Assembly: GCF_900207575.1 (NCBI RefSeq)
Contig: NZ_OAOQ01000003.1
Span: 124,001-188,000 of the forward strand
Length of the DNA: 64,000 nt
From: Cereibacter ovatus
GTDB taxonomy: Bacteria > Pseudomonadota > Alphaproteobacteria > Rhodobacterales > Rhodobacteraceae
Reading direction: 5' to 3'
A program made the translations under genes and the position numbers. The notes below the pieces were generated by a model that saw only the letters and a program-made list of their open reading frames with translations, searched no databases and was not told the DNA's origin. Position 1 is the stretch's first letter; each line of letters starts with the position of its first letter. Shown here piece by piece: positions 40,871 through 50,693 of this stretch.

Positions 40871-42297
40871 CCAGACTGGTGGTGGGACCGTTTAACCGGG
40901 TCGAGGGCGATCTGGAGGTTCATCTGGAGATCGCCGAGGGCAAGGTGACGCTGGCCCGCGTGAATGCCCCGCTTTACCGCGGGTTCGAGCGGATGCTGGA
41001 AGGCCGCGACCCGCGCGACGCGCTGACGATCACGCCGCGGATCTGCGGCATCTGCTCGATCAGCCAGTCGGTCGCGGCGGCCCGGGCACTGGGGGCGGCG
41101 ATGGGGGTGGCGCCCACGCCCGAAGGCGCGCGGGTGGCGGCGCTGATCCATGCGATCGAGAATGCCGCCGACCATGTGGCGCATTTCAACCTGTTCTTCA
41201 TGCCCGATTTCACCCGCCCCGGCTATGCCCGCCGCGGCTGGCATGCCCGCGCGGTCGACCGTTTCACCGCGATCGAGGGCAGCGCCCAGCGCGAGGCGGT
41301 GGCGGCGCGGGCGGCGCTGATGCATGTCCTTGGCCAGCTGGCCGGCAAATGGCCGCATACGCTGGCGGTGCAGCCGGGCGGCGTTACCCGCGCGCCGGGG
41401 CCGGCCGAAAAGATGCGTATTCTGGCGTCCTTGCGCGGCTTTCGGCGCTATCTGGAAAAGGTCGTGTTCGGCGCCCCGGTCGAGGATTTCGTGGCGCTGG
41501 GGGCGGAAAGCGCGCTGATGCGCTGGGGCAAGGGCGATGCCGGACTGTTTCTGGAGATTGCGGCCGATCTTGATCTGGCGGCGATGGGGCGCGGCGCGGG
41601 GCGCTATCTGGCGTTTGGCGCCTATCCGCTGGCAACCGGCCCCGCCTTTCCGGCCGGCGTCTGGGAAAAGACCGGCGGGCCCCGCGCACTTGATCCGGCG
41701 GGCATCCGCGAGGATCTGGCCTATTCCTGGATGATGGGCGCCGCGTCGCATCCCTCGACCGGCCAGACGCTGCCGGATGAGGACATGCGCGGCCCGGCCT
41801 ACAGCTGGTGCAAGGCACCGCGGCTGGAGGGCCAGCCGATGGAGGTGGGCGCCATCGCGCGGCAGGTGATCGCGGGCCATCCGCTGGCGCGGGATCTGGC
41901 CCGGCAAGGGGGCGTGCTGGCGCGGGTGGCGGGGCGGCTTTTGGAACTGGCGCGGACGCAGATCCTGATGGAGCGGCTGGCAACGGATATCGACACCTCG
42001 GCCCGCTTCATGGCGGCGCCGGTGGCGGTGCCGGATGCCGGTTCGGGCGCGGGGCTGGTCGAAGCGGCACGCGGCGCGCTGGGGCACTGGCTGACGATCC
42101 GCAAAGGGGTGATCGCCAACTATCAGATCGTGGCGCCGACGACCTGGAACTTCAGCCCGCGCGATGCGGCGGGTGTGCCCGGGCCGCTGGAGGCCGCGCT
42201 GCTGGGGGCGCAGGTCTGGCCGGATGAGCCGACGCCGCTTTCGGTGCAGCACATCGTGCGCAGTTTCGACCCCTGCATGGTATGCACGGTGCATTGA
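40867..42297 (+). CDS. hupV: Regulatory [NiFe]-hydrogenase large subunit HupV
   Basis: NiFe catalytic subunit of the H2 sensor, 476 residues. The L1 motif is RICGICSISQ (Cys60, Cys63). The L2 motif DPCMVCTVH ends exactly at the C-terminus (Cys470, Cys473, His476), so there is no peptide for a maturation protease to remove, a hallmark of sensory hydrogenases. Ile62 and Phe110 occupy the positions that narrow the gas channel in such sensors. HupL has Val and Leu at the aligned sites. Its stop overlaps the hypF start as TGATG. Confidence 0.94.
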   Translation: MTRLVVGPFNRVEGDLEVHLEIAEGKVTLARVNAPLYRGFERMLEGRDPRDALTITPRICGICSISQSVAAARALGAAMGVAPTPEGARVAALIHAIENAADHVAHFNLFFMPDFTRPGYARRGWHARAVDRFTAIEGSAQREAVAARAALMHVLGQLAGKWPHTLAVQPGGVTRAPGPAEKMRILASLRGFRRYLEKVVFGAPVEDFVALGAESALMRWGKGDAGLFLEIAADLDLAAMGRGAGRYLAFGAYPLATGPAFPAGVWEKTGGPRALDPAGIREDLAYSWMMGAASHPSTGQTLPDEDMRGPAYSWCKAPRLEGQPMEVGAIARQVIAGHPLARDLARQGGVLARVAGRLLELARTQILMERLATDIDTSARFMAAPVAVPDAGSGAGLVEAARGALGHWLTIRKGVIANYQIVAPTTWNFSPRDAAGVPGPLEAALLGAQVWPDEPTPLSVQHIVRSFDPCMVCTVH

Positions 42298-44597
42298 TGA
42301 CAAAGCGCCGTGGCCCCCCCGGGGGGCTGTCTGCCCCCCGCCCCCCCCGAGGATATTTGGGCCAGAATGAAGAGGGGGGCGGGGATGACGGGCTGGAGGT
42401 TCGGGTTCGGGGGCAGGTGCAGGGGGTGGGCTTCCGGCCCTTCGTCTGGCAGCTCGCGCGGGCGCGGGGGTTGCGGGGCGAGGTGTTGAACGATGCCGCC
42501 GGCGTTCTGATCCGGGTGGCAGGGGCGGATCTGGACGGGTTTTTGCGCGCCCTGCGCGCCGAGGCGCCGCCACTGGCGCGGGTGGATGCGATCGAGGCGG
42601 TTCCGGCGCGGGTCGAGGCTGAGGGATTCGTCATCGCGGCCAGTGCGGGGGGGGTGGTGGCGACGCGGGTTGTGCCGGATGCCGCGACCTGTCCCGAGTG
42701 TCTGGCGGAGATCCGCGGCGAGGGGCGGCGGCGGGGTTATGCCTTTACCAACTGCACCCATTGCGGGCCGCGTTTCTCGATTCTGCGCGAATTGCCCTAT
42801 GACCGGGCGCGGACCTCGATGGTGGGGTTTCTGATGTGTCCGGACTGTCTGGCCGAGTATGGCGATCCGGCGGACCGGCGGTTTCATGCCCAGCCCATCG
42901 CCTGCCCGATGTGTGGGCCGCGGCTGTGGCTGGAGGTGGATGGCGCCGAAGTCGCGGGTGATGCGGTGGCGGGGGCGGCGGCGCTGCTGGCGTCTGGCGG
43001 GATACTGGGTGTGAAGGGGCTGGGCGGATTTCATCTGGCCTGCGATGCGCGCAATGGGGCGGCGCTGGCGCGGTTGCGGGCGCGCAAGCGGCGGCCGGGA
43101 AAGCCGTTTGCGCTGATGGCGACCGAGGCGATGGCCGAGGGTTTTGCCGTTCTGGGCGCCGCTGACCGCGCGTTGTTGCGCGATCCGGCGGCGCCAGTGG
43201 TTCTGCTGCCGTCGCGTGGGGTCTTGCCCGAGGGGGTGGCGCCGGGAATGGCCACGCTGGGGGTGATGCTGCCCTATACGCCGTTGCATCATCTGCTGCT
43301 GGAGGCGTTTGCAGGGCCGCTGGTGATGACCTCGGGCAATCTGTCGGGCGAGCCGCAGGTGATCGGCAATGACGCGGCGCGCGACAAGCTGTCGGGGTTT
43401 GTCGATGGCTTTCTGATGCATGACCGCGAGATCCTGCGCCGGCTTGACGACAGTGTGGAACGGGCCGATCCGCCGATGGTGTTGCGCAGGGGGCGGGGGC
43501 GGGCGCCGGGGACGCTCGCCCTGCCCCAAGGCTTCGAACGGGCGCCGCAGGTTCTGGCCATGGGGGGGCAGGTGAAGGCTGCGATCTGTCTGCTGAAGGA
43601 CGGGCAGGCACTGCTGTCGCATCATCTGGGCGATCTGGACGATGCGCTGACGCATGAGGAGTTCGGACGCGCGATCACCGACCATGCCGCCCTGTTCGAT
43701 CACCGCGCCGAACTGGTGGCCGTGGACCTGCACCCGGGCTATCGCGCGACACAGGCCGGGCTTGCCATGGGCCTGCCGGTCGAGACGGTGCAGCATCATC
43801 ACGCGCATCTGGCCTCGTGTCTGGCCGATGCGCTTTGGCCGCTGGACGGCGGCCCGGTGGCGGGAATCGTGCTGGATGGGACAGGGTTTGGGCCGGATGG
43901 CACGATCTGGGGCGGTGAGCTGCTGCTGGTCGACTGGTGCGGGTTCGAGCGGGTGGCGCATCTGCACCCCGCCCCCTTGCCGGGGGGCGAGGCTGCCGCG
44001 CGCGAGCCGTGGCGCAACGCGCTGGTGCGGCTGGATGCGGCGGGGCTGTCCGACCTTGCCGACCGGCTGTTCGCGGATCGCCCGCGGGCGGTGGTGCGGC
44101 GGGCGGTGGCGGCGGGGGTGAATGCGCCGATGGCGTCCTCGGCCGGGCGGCTGTTCGATGCGGTGGCGGCCTGTCTGGGCCTGTGCCCCGACCGACAGAG
44201 TTACGAGGGCGAGGCCGCGATGCGGCTGGAAGCCCTGCCGGGGGTTGGCGAACCCTATCCGTTCGCAGGACTGGACCCGGCGCCGATGTTTCGTGCGCTG
44301 GCCGCGGATCTGGTGGCGGGAGTGGCGCCCGGGGTGATGGCCGAGCGGTTCCATCTGGGCCTTGCCCGTGCTTTCTGCGCCCCGGCCCGCGCGCTTTGGG
44401 CCGAAGGACGGGCGCAGGCGGTGGCGCTGACGGGGGGGTGTTTCCAGAACGCGCGCCTGTTGCGGGCCTGCCTTGGGGAACTGGAAGGGGTGCCGGTTCT
44501 GCGGCATCGGGCGGTGCCGGCGAATGATGGCGGGCTTGCGCTGGGGCAGGCCCTTGTCGCCGCAGCGCGGCATATCGGTGCCGCGGAAGCACCGTGA
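42297..44597 (+). CDS. hypF: Carbamoyltransferase HypF
   Basis: Makes the carbamoyl group that becomes the CN ligands of the NiFe site. From the ATG at 42297, coupled to the hupV stop, it has 766 residues. Residues 1-33 are encoded by an inserted repeat and do not resemble HypF; the acylphosphatase domain begins at about 34 (RVRGQVQGVGFRPFVW). Two zinc-finger units (CPECL, CTHCGPR, CPDCL, CPMCGPR), a YrdC domain (GVKGLGGFHLACDA) and a carbamoyltransferase domain (QHHHAHLASC) follow. A TTG at 42357 (codon 21), with GAGGA upstream, is an alternative start. Confidence 0.92.
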   Translation: MTKRRGPPGGLSAPRPPRGYLGQNEEGGGDDGLEVRVRGQVQGVGFRPFVWQLARARGLRGEVLNDAAGVLIRVAGADLDGFLRALRAEAPPLARVDAIEAVPARVEAEGFVIAASAGGVVATRVVPDAATCPECLAEIRGEGRRRGYAFTNCTHCGPRFSILRELPYDRARTSMVGFLMCPDCLAEYGDPADRRFHAQPIACPMCGPRLWLEVDGAEVAGDAVAGAAALLASGGILGVKGLGGFHLACDARNGAALARLRARKRRPGKPFALMATEAMAEGFAVLGAADRALLRDPAAPVVLLPSRGVLPEGVAPGMATLGVMLPYTPLHHLLLEAFAGPLVMTSGNLSGEPQVIGNDAARDKLSGFVDGFLMHDREILRRLDDSVERADPPMVLRRGRGRAPGTLALPQGFERAPQVLAMGGQVKAAICLLKDGQALLSHHLGDLDDALTHEEFGRAITDHAALFDHRAELVAVDLHPGYRATQAGLAMGLPVETVQHHHAHLASCLADALWPLDGGPVAGIVLDGTGFGPDGTIWGGELLLVDWCGFERVAHLHPAPLPGGEAAAREPWRNALVRLDAAGLSDLADRLFADRPRAVVRRAVAAGVNAPMASSAGRLFDAVAACLGLCPDRQSYEGEAAMRLEALPGVGEPYPFAGLDPAPMFRALAADLVAGVAPGVMAERFHLGLARAFCAPARALWAEGRAQAVALTGGCFQNARLLRACLGELEGVPVLRHRAVPANDGGLALGQALVAAARHIGAAEAP
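42320..42371 (+). repeat. Hairpin-plus-core repeat, copy 3, at the hupV-hypF junction
   Basis: Hairpin CGGGGGGC-TGTCT-GCCCCCCG (42320-42340), a C-rich spacer, and the core GAGGATATTTGGGCCAGAAT (42349-42368) plus GAA. It begins 22 bases after the hupV stop. It lies inside the hypF reading frame if hypF starts at 42297. The core's own ATG (42367) is out of frame with hypF. Confidence 0.8.
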
Positions 44598-44829
44598 CCG
44601 GCGCGGCGGGGCGATGGTTAGCACCTTTCCTGCGCCCTGCCTGACAAGCCACCAAGAAACCGCATATTTCATTTCACGATCAAAGGTTTGACCAATAACA
44701 TCCCGCCCGGCGCATTTCTTTTGCGCGAAGGCGCCCGCGCCCGCATTCATTGGCATACAGAGCCAGCGGCCGATGCCCCGCACGGGAAGGCCAGCGGTGC
44801 CCGGCACCGCCAGCGAAGGGAGGACAGCG
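44598..44829 (+). promoter_or_regulatory. hupS promoter region
   Basis: A 232-base gap, less GC-rich than its surroundings, ahead of hupS. It contains an IHF-like site (listed separately). At 44750-44760 there is TTG-N5-CAG, one base away from the TTG-N5-CAA sequence reported for HupR binding in R. capsulatus. No convincing -35/-10 pair or sigma-54 element was found. By analogy, transcription would need HupR, IHF and the housekeeping sigma factor. Confidence 0.6.
44678..44690 (+). promoter_or_regulatory. IHF-like binding site in the hupS promoter
   Basis: GATCAA-AGGT-TTG fits the IHF consensus WATCAA-N4-TTR at all but the first position. It lies about 140 bases before the hupS start codon. 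IHF is required at the R. capsulatus hupS promoter, so the placement is plausible. Confidence 0.5.
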
Positions 44830-45915
44830 TTGCCCCAGATCGAAACCTTCTATGATGTCATGCGCAGGCAGGGGATCACCCGGCGCAGCTTCATGAAATA
44901 TTGCTCGCTCACGGCGGCGGCGCTTGGCCTTGGGCCGTCGTTCGTCCCGAAGATCGCCCATGCGATGGAGACGAAACCCCGCACCCCGGTGATCTGGGTC
45001 CATGGGCTGGAATGCACCTGCTGTTCGGAAAGCTTTATCCGGGCCGCGCATCCGCTGGCCAAGGATGTCGTGCTGTCGATGATCTCGCTCGATTACGACG
45101 ACACGCTGATGGCGGCGGCAGGCCATGCGGCCGAGGCCGCGCTGATGGACACGATCGAGAAATACAAGGGCAACTACATCCTCGCGGTCGAGGGCAACCC
45201 GCCGCTGAACGAAGACGGGATGTATTGCATCATCGGCGGCAAACCCTTCGTCGAGCAGCTGAAAATGGCGGCCGAGCACGCCAAGGCGATCATCAGCTGG
45301 GGGGCCTGCGCCTCTTACGGCTGCGTGCAGGCGGCGGCGCCCAACCCGACGCGGGCGGTGCCGGTGCACAAGGTCATCCTTGACAAGCCGATCATCAAGG
45401 TGCCGGGCTGCCCGCCCATCGCCGAGGTGATGACCGGCGTCATCACCTACATGCTGACCTTCGACCGGCTGCCGGAACTGGACCGGCAGGGCCGCCCGGC
45501 GATGTTCTACAGCCAGCGCATCCACGACAAATGCTATCGCCGGCCACATTTCGACGCCGGCCAGTTCGTCGAACAATGGGACGACGACTACGCGAAAAAG
45601 GGCTACTGCCTTTACAAGATGGGCTGCAAGGGCCCGACCACCTACAACGCCTGTTCCACCGTGCGCTGGAACGAAGGCGTCAGCTTCCCGATCCAGTCCG
45701 GCCACGGCTGCATCGGCTGTTCCGAAGATGGGTTCTGGGATCAGGGCTCGTTCTACGACCGGCTGACCACGATCAAGCAGTTCGGGGTCGAGGCCACGGC
45801 CGACAAGATCGGCCTGACCGCCGTCGGCGCGCTGGGCGCGGGCGTGGCGCTGCATGTGGCGGCAAGTGCGCTGAAACGTGCGCAGAAAAAGACCCAAGAA
45901 AAGACGGAGGCCTGA
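44830..45915 (+). CDS. hupS: Uptake [NiFe]-hydrogenase small subunit HupS
   Basis: FeS subunit of the energy-conserving periplasmic-side hydrogenase. The start is TTG at 44830, with GGGAGG about seven bases upstream, giving 361 residues that begin [10 protein letters not shown] as in R. capsulatus. The Tat motif RRSFMK is at 18-23, with cleavage expected after Ala45. The proximal site ECTCCSES (Cys62, Cys64, Cys65) and GACASYGC (Cys160, Cys165) include both extra cysteines (mature 19 and 120) of O2-tolerant enzymes. A C-terminal membrane anchor lies at about 325-350. Confidence 0.95.
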   Translation: MPQIETFYDVMRRQGITRRSFMKYCSLTAAALGLGPSFVPKIAHAMETKPRTPVIWVHGLECTCCSESFIRAAHPLAKDVVLSMISLDYDDTLMAAAGHAAEAALMDTIEKYKGNYILAVEGNPPLNEDGMYCIIGGKPFVEQLKMAAEHAKAIISWGACASYGCVQAAAPNPTRAVPVHKVILDKPIIKVPGCPPIAEVMTGVITYMLTFDRLPELDRQGRPAMFYSQRIHDKCYRRPHFDAGQFVEQWDDDYAKKGYCLYKMGCKGPTTYNACSTVRWNEGVSFPIQSGHGCIGCSEDGFWDQGSFYDRLTTIKQFGVEATADKIGLTAVGALGAGVALHVAASALKRAQKKTQEKTEA

Positions 45916-45918
45916 TCC

Positions 45919-47709
<1,791 letters not shown>

Positions 47710-47720
47710 GGGAAAAACCA

Positions 47721-48290
47721 ATGAAGAAAGTTGCACTTGCCACAACGCTGATCATCCTTGCGGCCCCGGCCCTTGCCCATACCGGGCATGGCGACGCCTT
47801 CGGGTTCCTGCACGGGATCGCGCATCCCGTCCTTGGGCCGGATCACCTGCTGGCCATGCTGGCCGTGGGGCTCTGGTCGGGCTTTGCGCTGCCCCGCCAC
47901 CTGTGGGCGGGCGCTGCGACCTTTCTGGCCGCGATGACGGCGGGCGCGGGGCTTTCCTGGGCCGGGATCGCAATCCCGATGGTCGAGACCTGGATCGTGG
48001 CCTCGGTCGTTCTGGCGGGCCTTCTGGTCGCCACCGCCCGGGCGGGTCAGGCGCGGGCGCTGACCGCGGTGTCGCTGGGCGCCATCGCCACCTTCGCCGC
48101 CTGCCACGGCCATGCCCATGCAACCGAGGCCACGGGCAGCGTCGCGACCTATCTGGCGGGCTTCCTGCTGTCGACCGCGGGGCTGCATCTGGCCGGCCTC
48201 GCTCTGGCCCGCGGCATCGGGGCGGGGCTGCTGCAAAAGGGTCTGGGCGCGGCCATTGCCGGCGCGGGCCTTCTGATGCTGGCGGGGTAA
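47721..48290 (+). CDS. hupE: HupE/UreJ family nickel permease
   Basis: Predicted nickel-uptake membrane protein, 189 residues. A signal peptide ends in APALA, leaving a mature N-terminus with HTGHGD. The family motif HPVLGPDHLLAM (HP-x4-DH) follows, then about five hydrophobic segments and a second His-rich stretch, CHGHAHA. It lies 11 bases after hupL and 4 before hupC. In Rhizobium leguminosarum hupE follows hupD, so this position is different. Confidence 0.88.
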   Translation: MKKVALATTLIILAAPALAHTGHGDAFGFLHGIAHPVLGPDHLLAMLAVGLWSGFALPRHLWAGAATFLAAMTAGAGLSWAGIAIPMVETWIVASVVLAGLLVATARAGQARALTAVSLGAIATFAACHGHAHATEATGSVATYLAGFLLSTAGLHLAGLALARGIGAGLLQKGLGAAIAGAGLLMLAG

Positions 48291-48294
48291 GGCG

Positions 48295-49080
48295 ATGGAC
48301 GAGCGTGTCATCAACATCCACATCCCGAACCCGGATGCGCCGATCCCGCTGGAGGCGGCCCGCCTGACCGGCGCCGCCCGCCCCGAGGATATCGAAAGCA
48401 TCTTCCTCAAGACCTCGGTCTATGTCTACGAGGTGCCGGTGCGCCTTTGGCACTGGCTGAACGCGGCGATGATCTTCATCCTGATGGGAACGGGCTATCT
48501 GATCGCCCGCCCCCTGCCGACGATGGAAATCGCCGAGGCGACCGACCAGTTCCTGTTCGGCTACATCCGCTTTGCCCATTTCGCCGCCGGCATGGTGCTG
48601 ACCGTGGCCTTTGCCGCGCGGATCATCTGGGCCTTTTTCGGCAACGTGCACTCGCGCCAGATGTTCAAGCTGCCGATCCACAACCCGCGCTGGATCAAGG
48701 AACTGATCTTCGAGTTGAAATGGTATCTGTTCCTTGTGCCGCAGCCGAAGAAATACGTCGGCCACAACCCGCTGGCCCATGCCGCGATGTTCTTCTTCAT
48801 CACGCTGGGCATGACCTTCATGATCGTGACCGGCTTTGCACTTTATGCCGAGGGCGCGGGTCAGGGCTCGATCTACGATCAGACCTTTGGCTGGGTGCTG
48901 GGGCTGGTCGGCAACAGCCAGCGGCTGCACACGCTGCACCATCTGGGCATGTGGTCGATCGTGATCTTCACCATCATCCACATCTATGCCGCGATCCGCG
49001 AAGACATCATGTCCCGGCAATCGATGCTGTCGACCATCGTTTCGGGCTGGCGCACCTTCAAGGACGACCGCGCCGAATAG
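48295..49080 (+). CDS. hupC: Hydrogenase b-type cytochrome subunit HupC
   Basis: Membrane diheme cytochrome b that takes electrons from HupSL and passes them to quinone. The 261-residue protein has four hydrophobic segments. Likely heme ligands include His53 (RLWHWLNA), the RFAHFAAGM histidine, and those in HTLHHLGMW and IIHIYAA. The long hydrophilic N-terminus (about 45 residues) is typical. A terminator-like hairpin follows. Confidence 0.94.
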   Translation: MDERVINIHIPNPDAPIPLEAARLTGAARPEDIESIFLKTSVYVYEVPVRLWHWLNAAMIFILMGTGYLIARPLPTMEIAEATDQFLFGYIRFAHFAAGMVLTVAFAARIIWAFFGNVHSRQMFKLPIHNPRWIKELIFELKWYLFLVPQPKKYVGHNPLAHAAMFFFITLGMTFMIVTGFALYAEGAGQGSIYDQTFGWVLGLVGNSQRLHTLHHLGMWSIVIFTIIHIYAAIREDIMSRQSMLSTIVSGWRTFKDDRAE

Positions 49081-49109
49081 GTCGATCGGCAAAGAATCTT
49101 TCCCCACCG

Positions 49110-49136
49110 AAGGGCGCGGCGCAACGTCGCGCCCTT
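49110..49136 (+). terminator. Hairpin between hupC and hupD
   Basis: AAGGGCGCG (49110-49118) pairs with CGCGCCCTT (49128-49136), followed by TTGCCATTTTG. It divides the structural genes from the maturation genes and could reduce read-through. Confidence 0.55.
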
Positions 49137-49371
49137 TGCCATTTTGCGCGCCAGGCTTCCACCTGCGGCACCAAGGCGGCAACCAGCTTACCGCCTCCGC
49201 CCGTCGGATACCGCCCAAAAGGCCCGAAATATCGTTACGACCCAAGCGCCTGTCAAAATGTCGCGGCGAATGTCTTTTTTCCGCTTCCGCCACGAACTGC
49301 AAAGAATACTGTCAGGACAACACGCGGGCAGCCAAGTCCGCTGCCAGCTGCGGTCAATAAGGGAGGGACCA

Positions 49372-49992
49372 ATGCCAGCATCGCCACCCAAACGGGTGCT
49401 TGTCCTTGGGATCGGCAACATCCTCTGGGCCGACGAAGGCTTCGGCCCCCGCTGCATCGAGGCGCTGGCCGAGACCTGCGCCTTTCCCGATCATGTGACG
49501 CTGCTGGATGGCGGCACGCAGGGGCTTTACCTGCTGCCGTTTCTGGAACAGGCCGATGCGCTGCTGGTGTTTGATGCGGTGGACTATGGCCTTGCGCCCG
49601 GCACGCTGTTGACGGTGCGCGATGCCGAAGTGCCGGCCTTCATGGGCGCCAAGAAAATGAGCCTGCACCAGACCGGGTTTCAGGACGTGCTGGCCACGGC
49701 GCAGCTTCTGGGCCGCTGCCCCGAACGGCTGACGCTGATCGGCTGCCAGCCCGCGGAACTGGAAGATTACGGCGGCAGCCTGCGCCCGGTGGTGGCCGCA
49801 CAGCTGGCCCCGGCGCTGGATCTGGCGCTGGCGGAACTGGCGGCATGGGGCGTGGCCCCCCTGCCCGGTCAAAGCCCTGTCGAAGGGCTGGCTGATGCCT
49901 CGCTGCGCCGCGACGCCTATGAAGCGGGCCGCCCCGCGCCCGAGTCCGCCTGCCGCACCGGCGACGACCGCTTCTTTCCGGGGGCCGCCTGA
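49372..49992 (+). CDS. hupD: Hydrogenase maturation protease HupD
   Basis: Removes the C-terminal tail of HupL after nickel loading. The ATG at 49372 has GGGAGG at about 49361-49366 and gives 206 residues. [20 protein letters not shown] carries the first nickel-binding acid (Glu); the conserved Asp in DAVDYG and His in SLHQTG supply the others. A longer in-frame version from about 49258 exists but has no ribosome-binding site and no similarity. The 291-base gap upstream holds the hairpin at 49110 and a small dyad (49327-49345). Confidence 0.92.
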   Translation: MPASPPKRVLVLGIGNILWADEGFGPRCIEALAETCAFPDHVTLLDGGTQGLYLLPFLEQADALLVFDAVDYGLAPGTLLTVRDAEVPAFMGAKKMSLHQTGFQDVLATAQLLGRCPERLTLIGCQPAELEDYGGSLRPVVAAQLAPALDLALAELAAWGVAPLPGQSPVEGLADASLRRDAYEAGRPAPESACRTGDDRFFPGAA

Positions 49993-50300
49993 TGTGCGTG
50001 GGCGATCCCCTGCGGCTGGTCGCGGTGGACGGCATCGCCGGCACCACGGACGGCGGTGACCTGATCGACCTCAGCCTGACGCCCGACGCCCGGCCCGGCG
50101 ACTGGGTGCTGGGCTTTCTGGGGGCCGCGCGCGAGGTGATCCCGGCCGACGAGGCCGCAAAGATCCGCGCGGCGCTGGACGCGCTGGCCTCGGTCATGGC
50201 GGGGGGGGATGTGGGCGCGGCCTTTGCCGATCTCGATGCCGGCCCGCGCCTGCCCCCCCATCTTCAGGCCGCGCTTGACGCCGGCCGCAGCCACGGATGA
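49992..50300 (+). CDS. hupF: HypC-family chaperone HupF
   Basis: A 102-residue HypC paralogue. It begins MCVGDP, with the essential Cys2. In Rhizobium, HupF protects HupL during O2 exposure and maturation; the same is inferred here. The C-terminal helical tail is longer than in typical HypC. The TGATG overlap with hupD implies coupling. Confidence 0.88.
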   Translation: MCVGDPLRLVAVDGIAGTTDGGDLIDLSLTPDARPGDWVLGFLGAAREVIPADEAAKIRAALDALASVMAGGDVGAAFADLDAGPRLPPHLQAALDAGRSHG

Positions 50301-50304
50301 CGCC

Positions 50305-50682
50305 ATGACCCACCCGCTGATCGCCCGACTGGAAACCGAACTGGGCTGGCCCCGCCTGCACACCATGGCCGAAGTGACCGAGTTCACCGCCCGCCCCGGC
50401 GCGCATTGCCTGTTCATCCCCGGCGATCCCGCGCGCAATCTGGAAACCGCCGATGCCGCCGTGGTGCTGCCGGAACTGGCGATGACCTTTCAGCGCGCCT
50501 TCGACTGCGCCATCGTCGACGACGCCATCGAGGCCGAGTTGCGCGACGCCACCCGCGCCCTGCGCACCCCCGGCTTCCTGTTCTACCGCGAGGGCCGCTT
50601 TCTCGGCGCCATCGAAAAGATCCGCGACTGGGCCGACTACATGACCCGCATTCCGCATATCCTCGGCCTCGCTTCGGTCTGA
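50305..50682 (+). CDS. hupG: HupG (HyaE family) hydrogenase accessory protein
   Basis: A 125-residue thioredoxin-fold chaperone predicted to escort the small subunit HupS before Tat export. The start is ATG at 50305 (MTHPLIARLE). It lacks the CxxC redox motif of thioredoxins, as HyaE proteins do; the segments HCLFIPGDP and VVLPELAMTF are family-like. It sits between hupF and hupH. Confidence 0.82.
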   Translation: MTHPLIARLETELGWPRLHTMAEVTEFTARPGAHCLFIPGDPARNLETADAAVVLPELAMTFQRAFDCAIVDDAIEAELRDATRALRTPGFLFYREGRFLGAIEKIRDWADYMTRIPHILGLASV

Positions 50683-50693
50683 AAGGTTTTTCC

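Noticed and set aside
42367-42420. ATG in the repeat core as the hypF start
   Set aside because: It is one base out of frame with the acylphosphatase domain.
49258-49371. Upstream in-frame extension of HupD starting MSRRMSFFRF
   Set aside because: It has no ribosome-binding site and no similarity to HupD, whereas the ATG at 49372 has a strong one and matches the family start.
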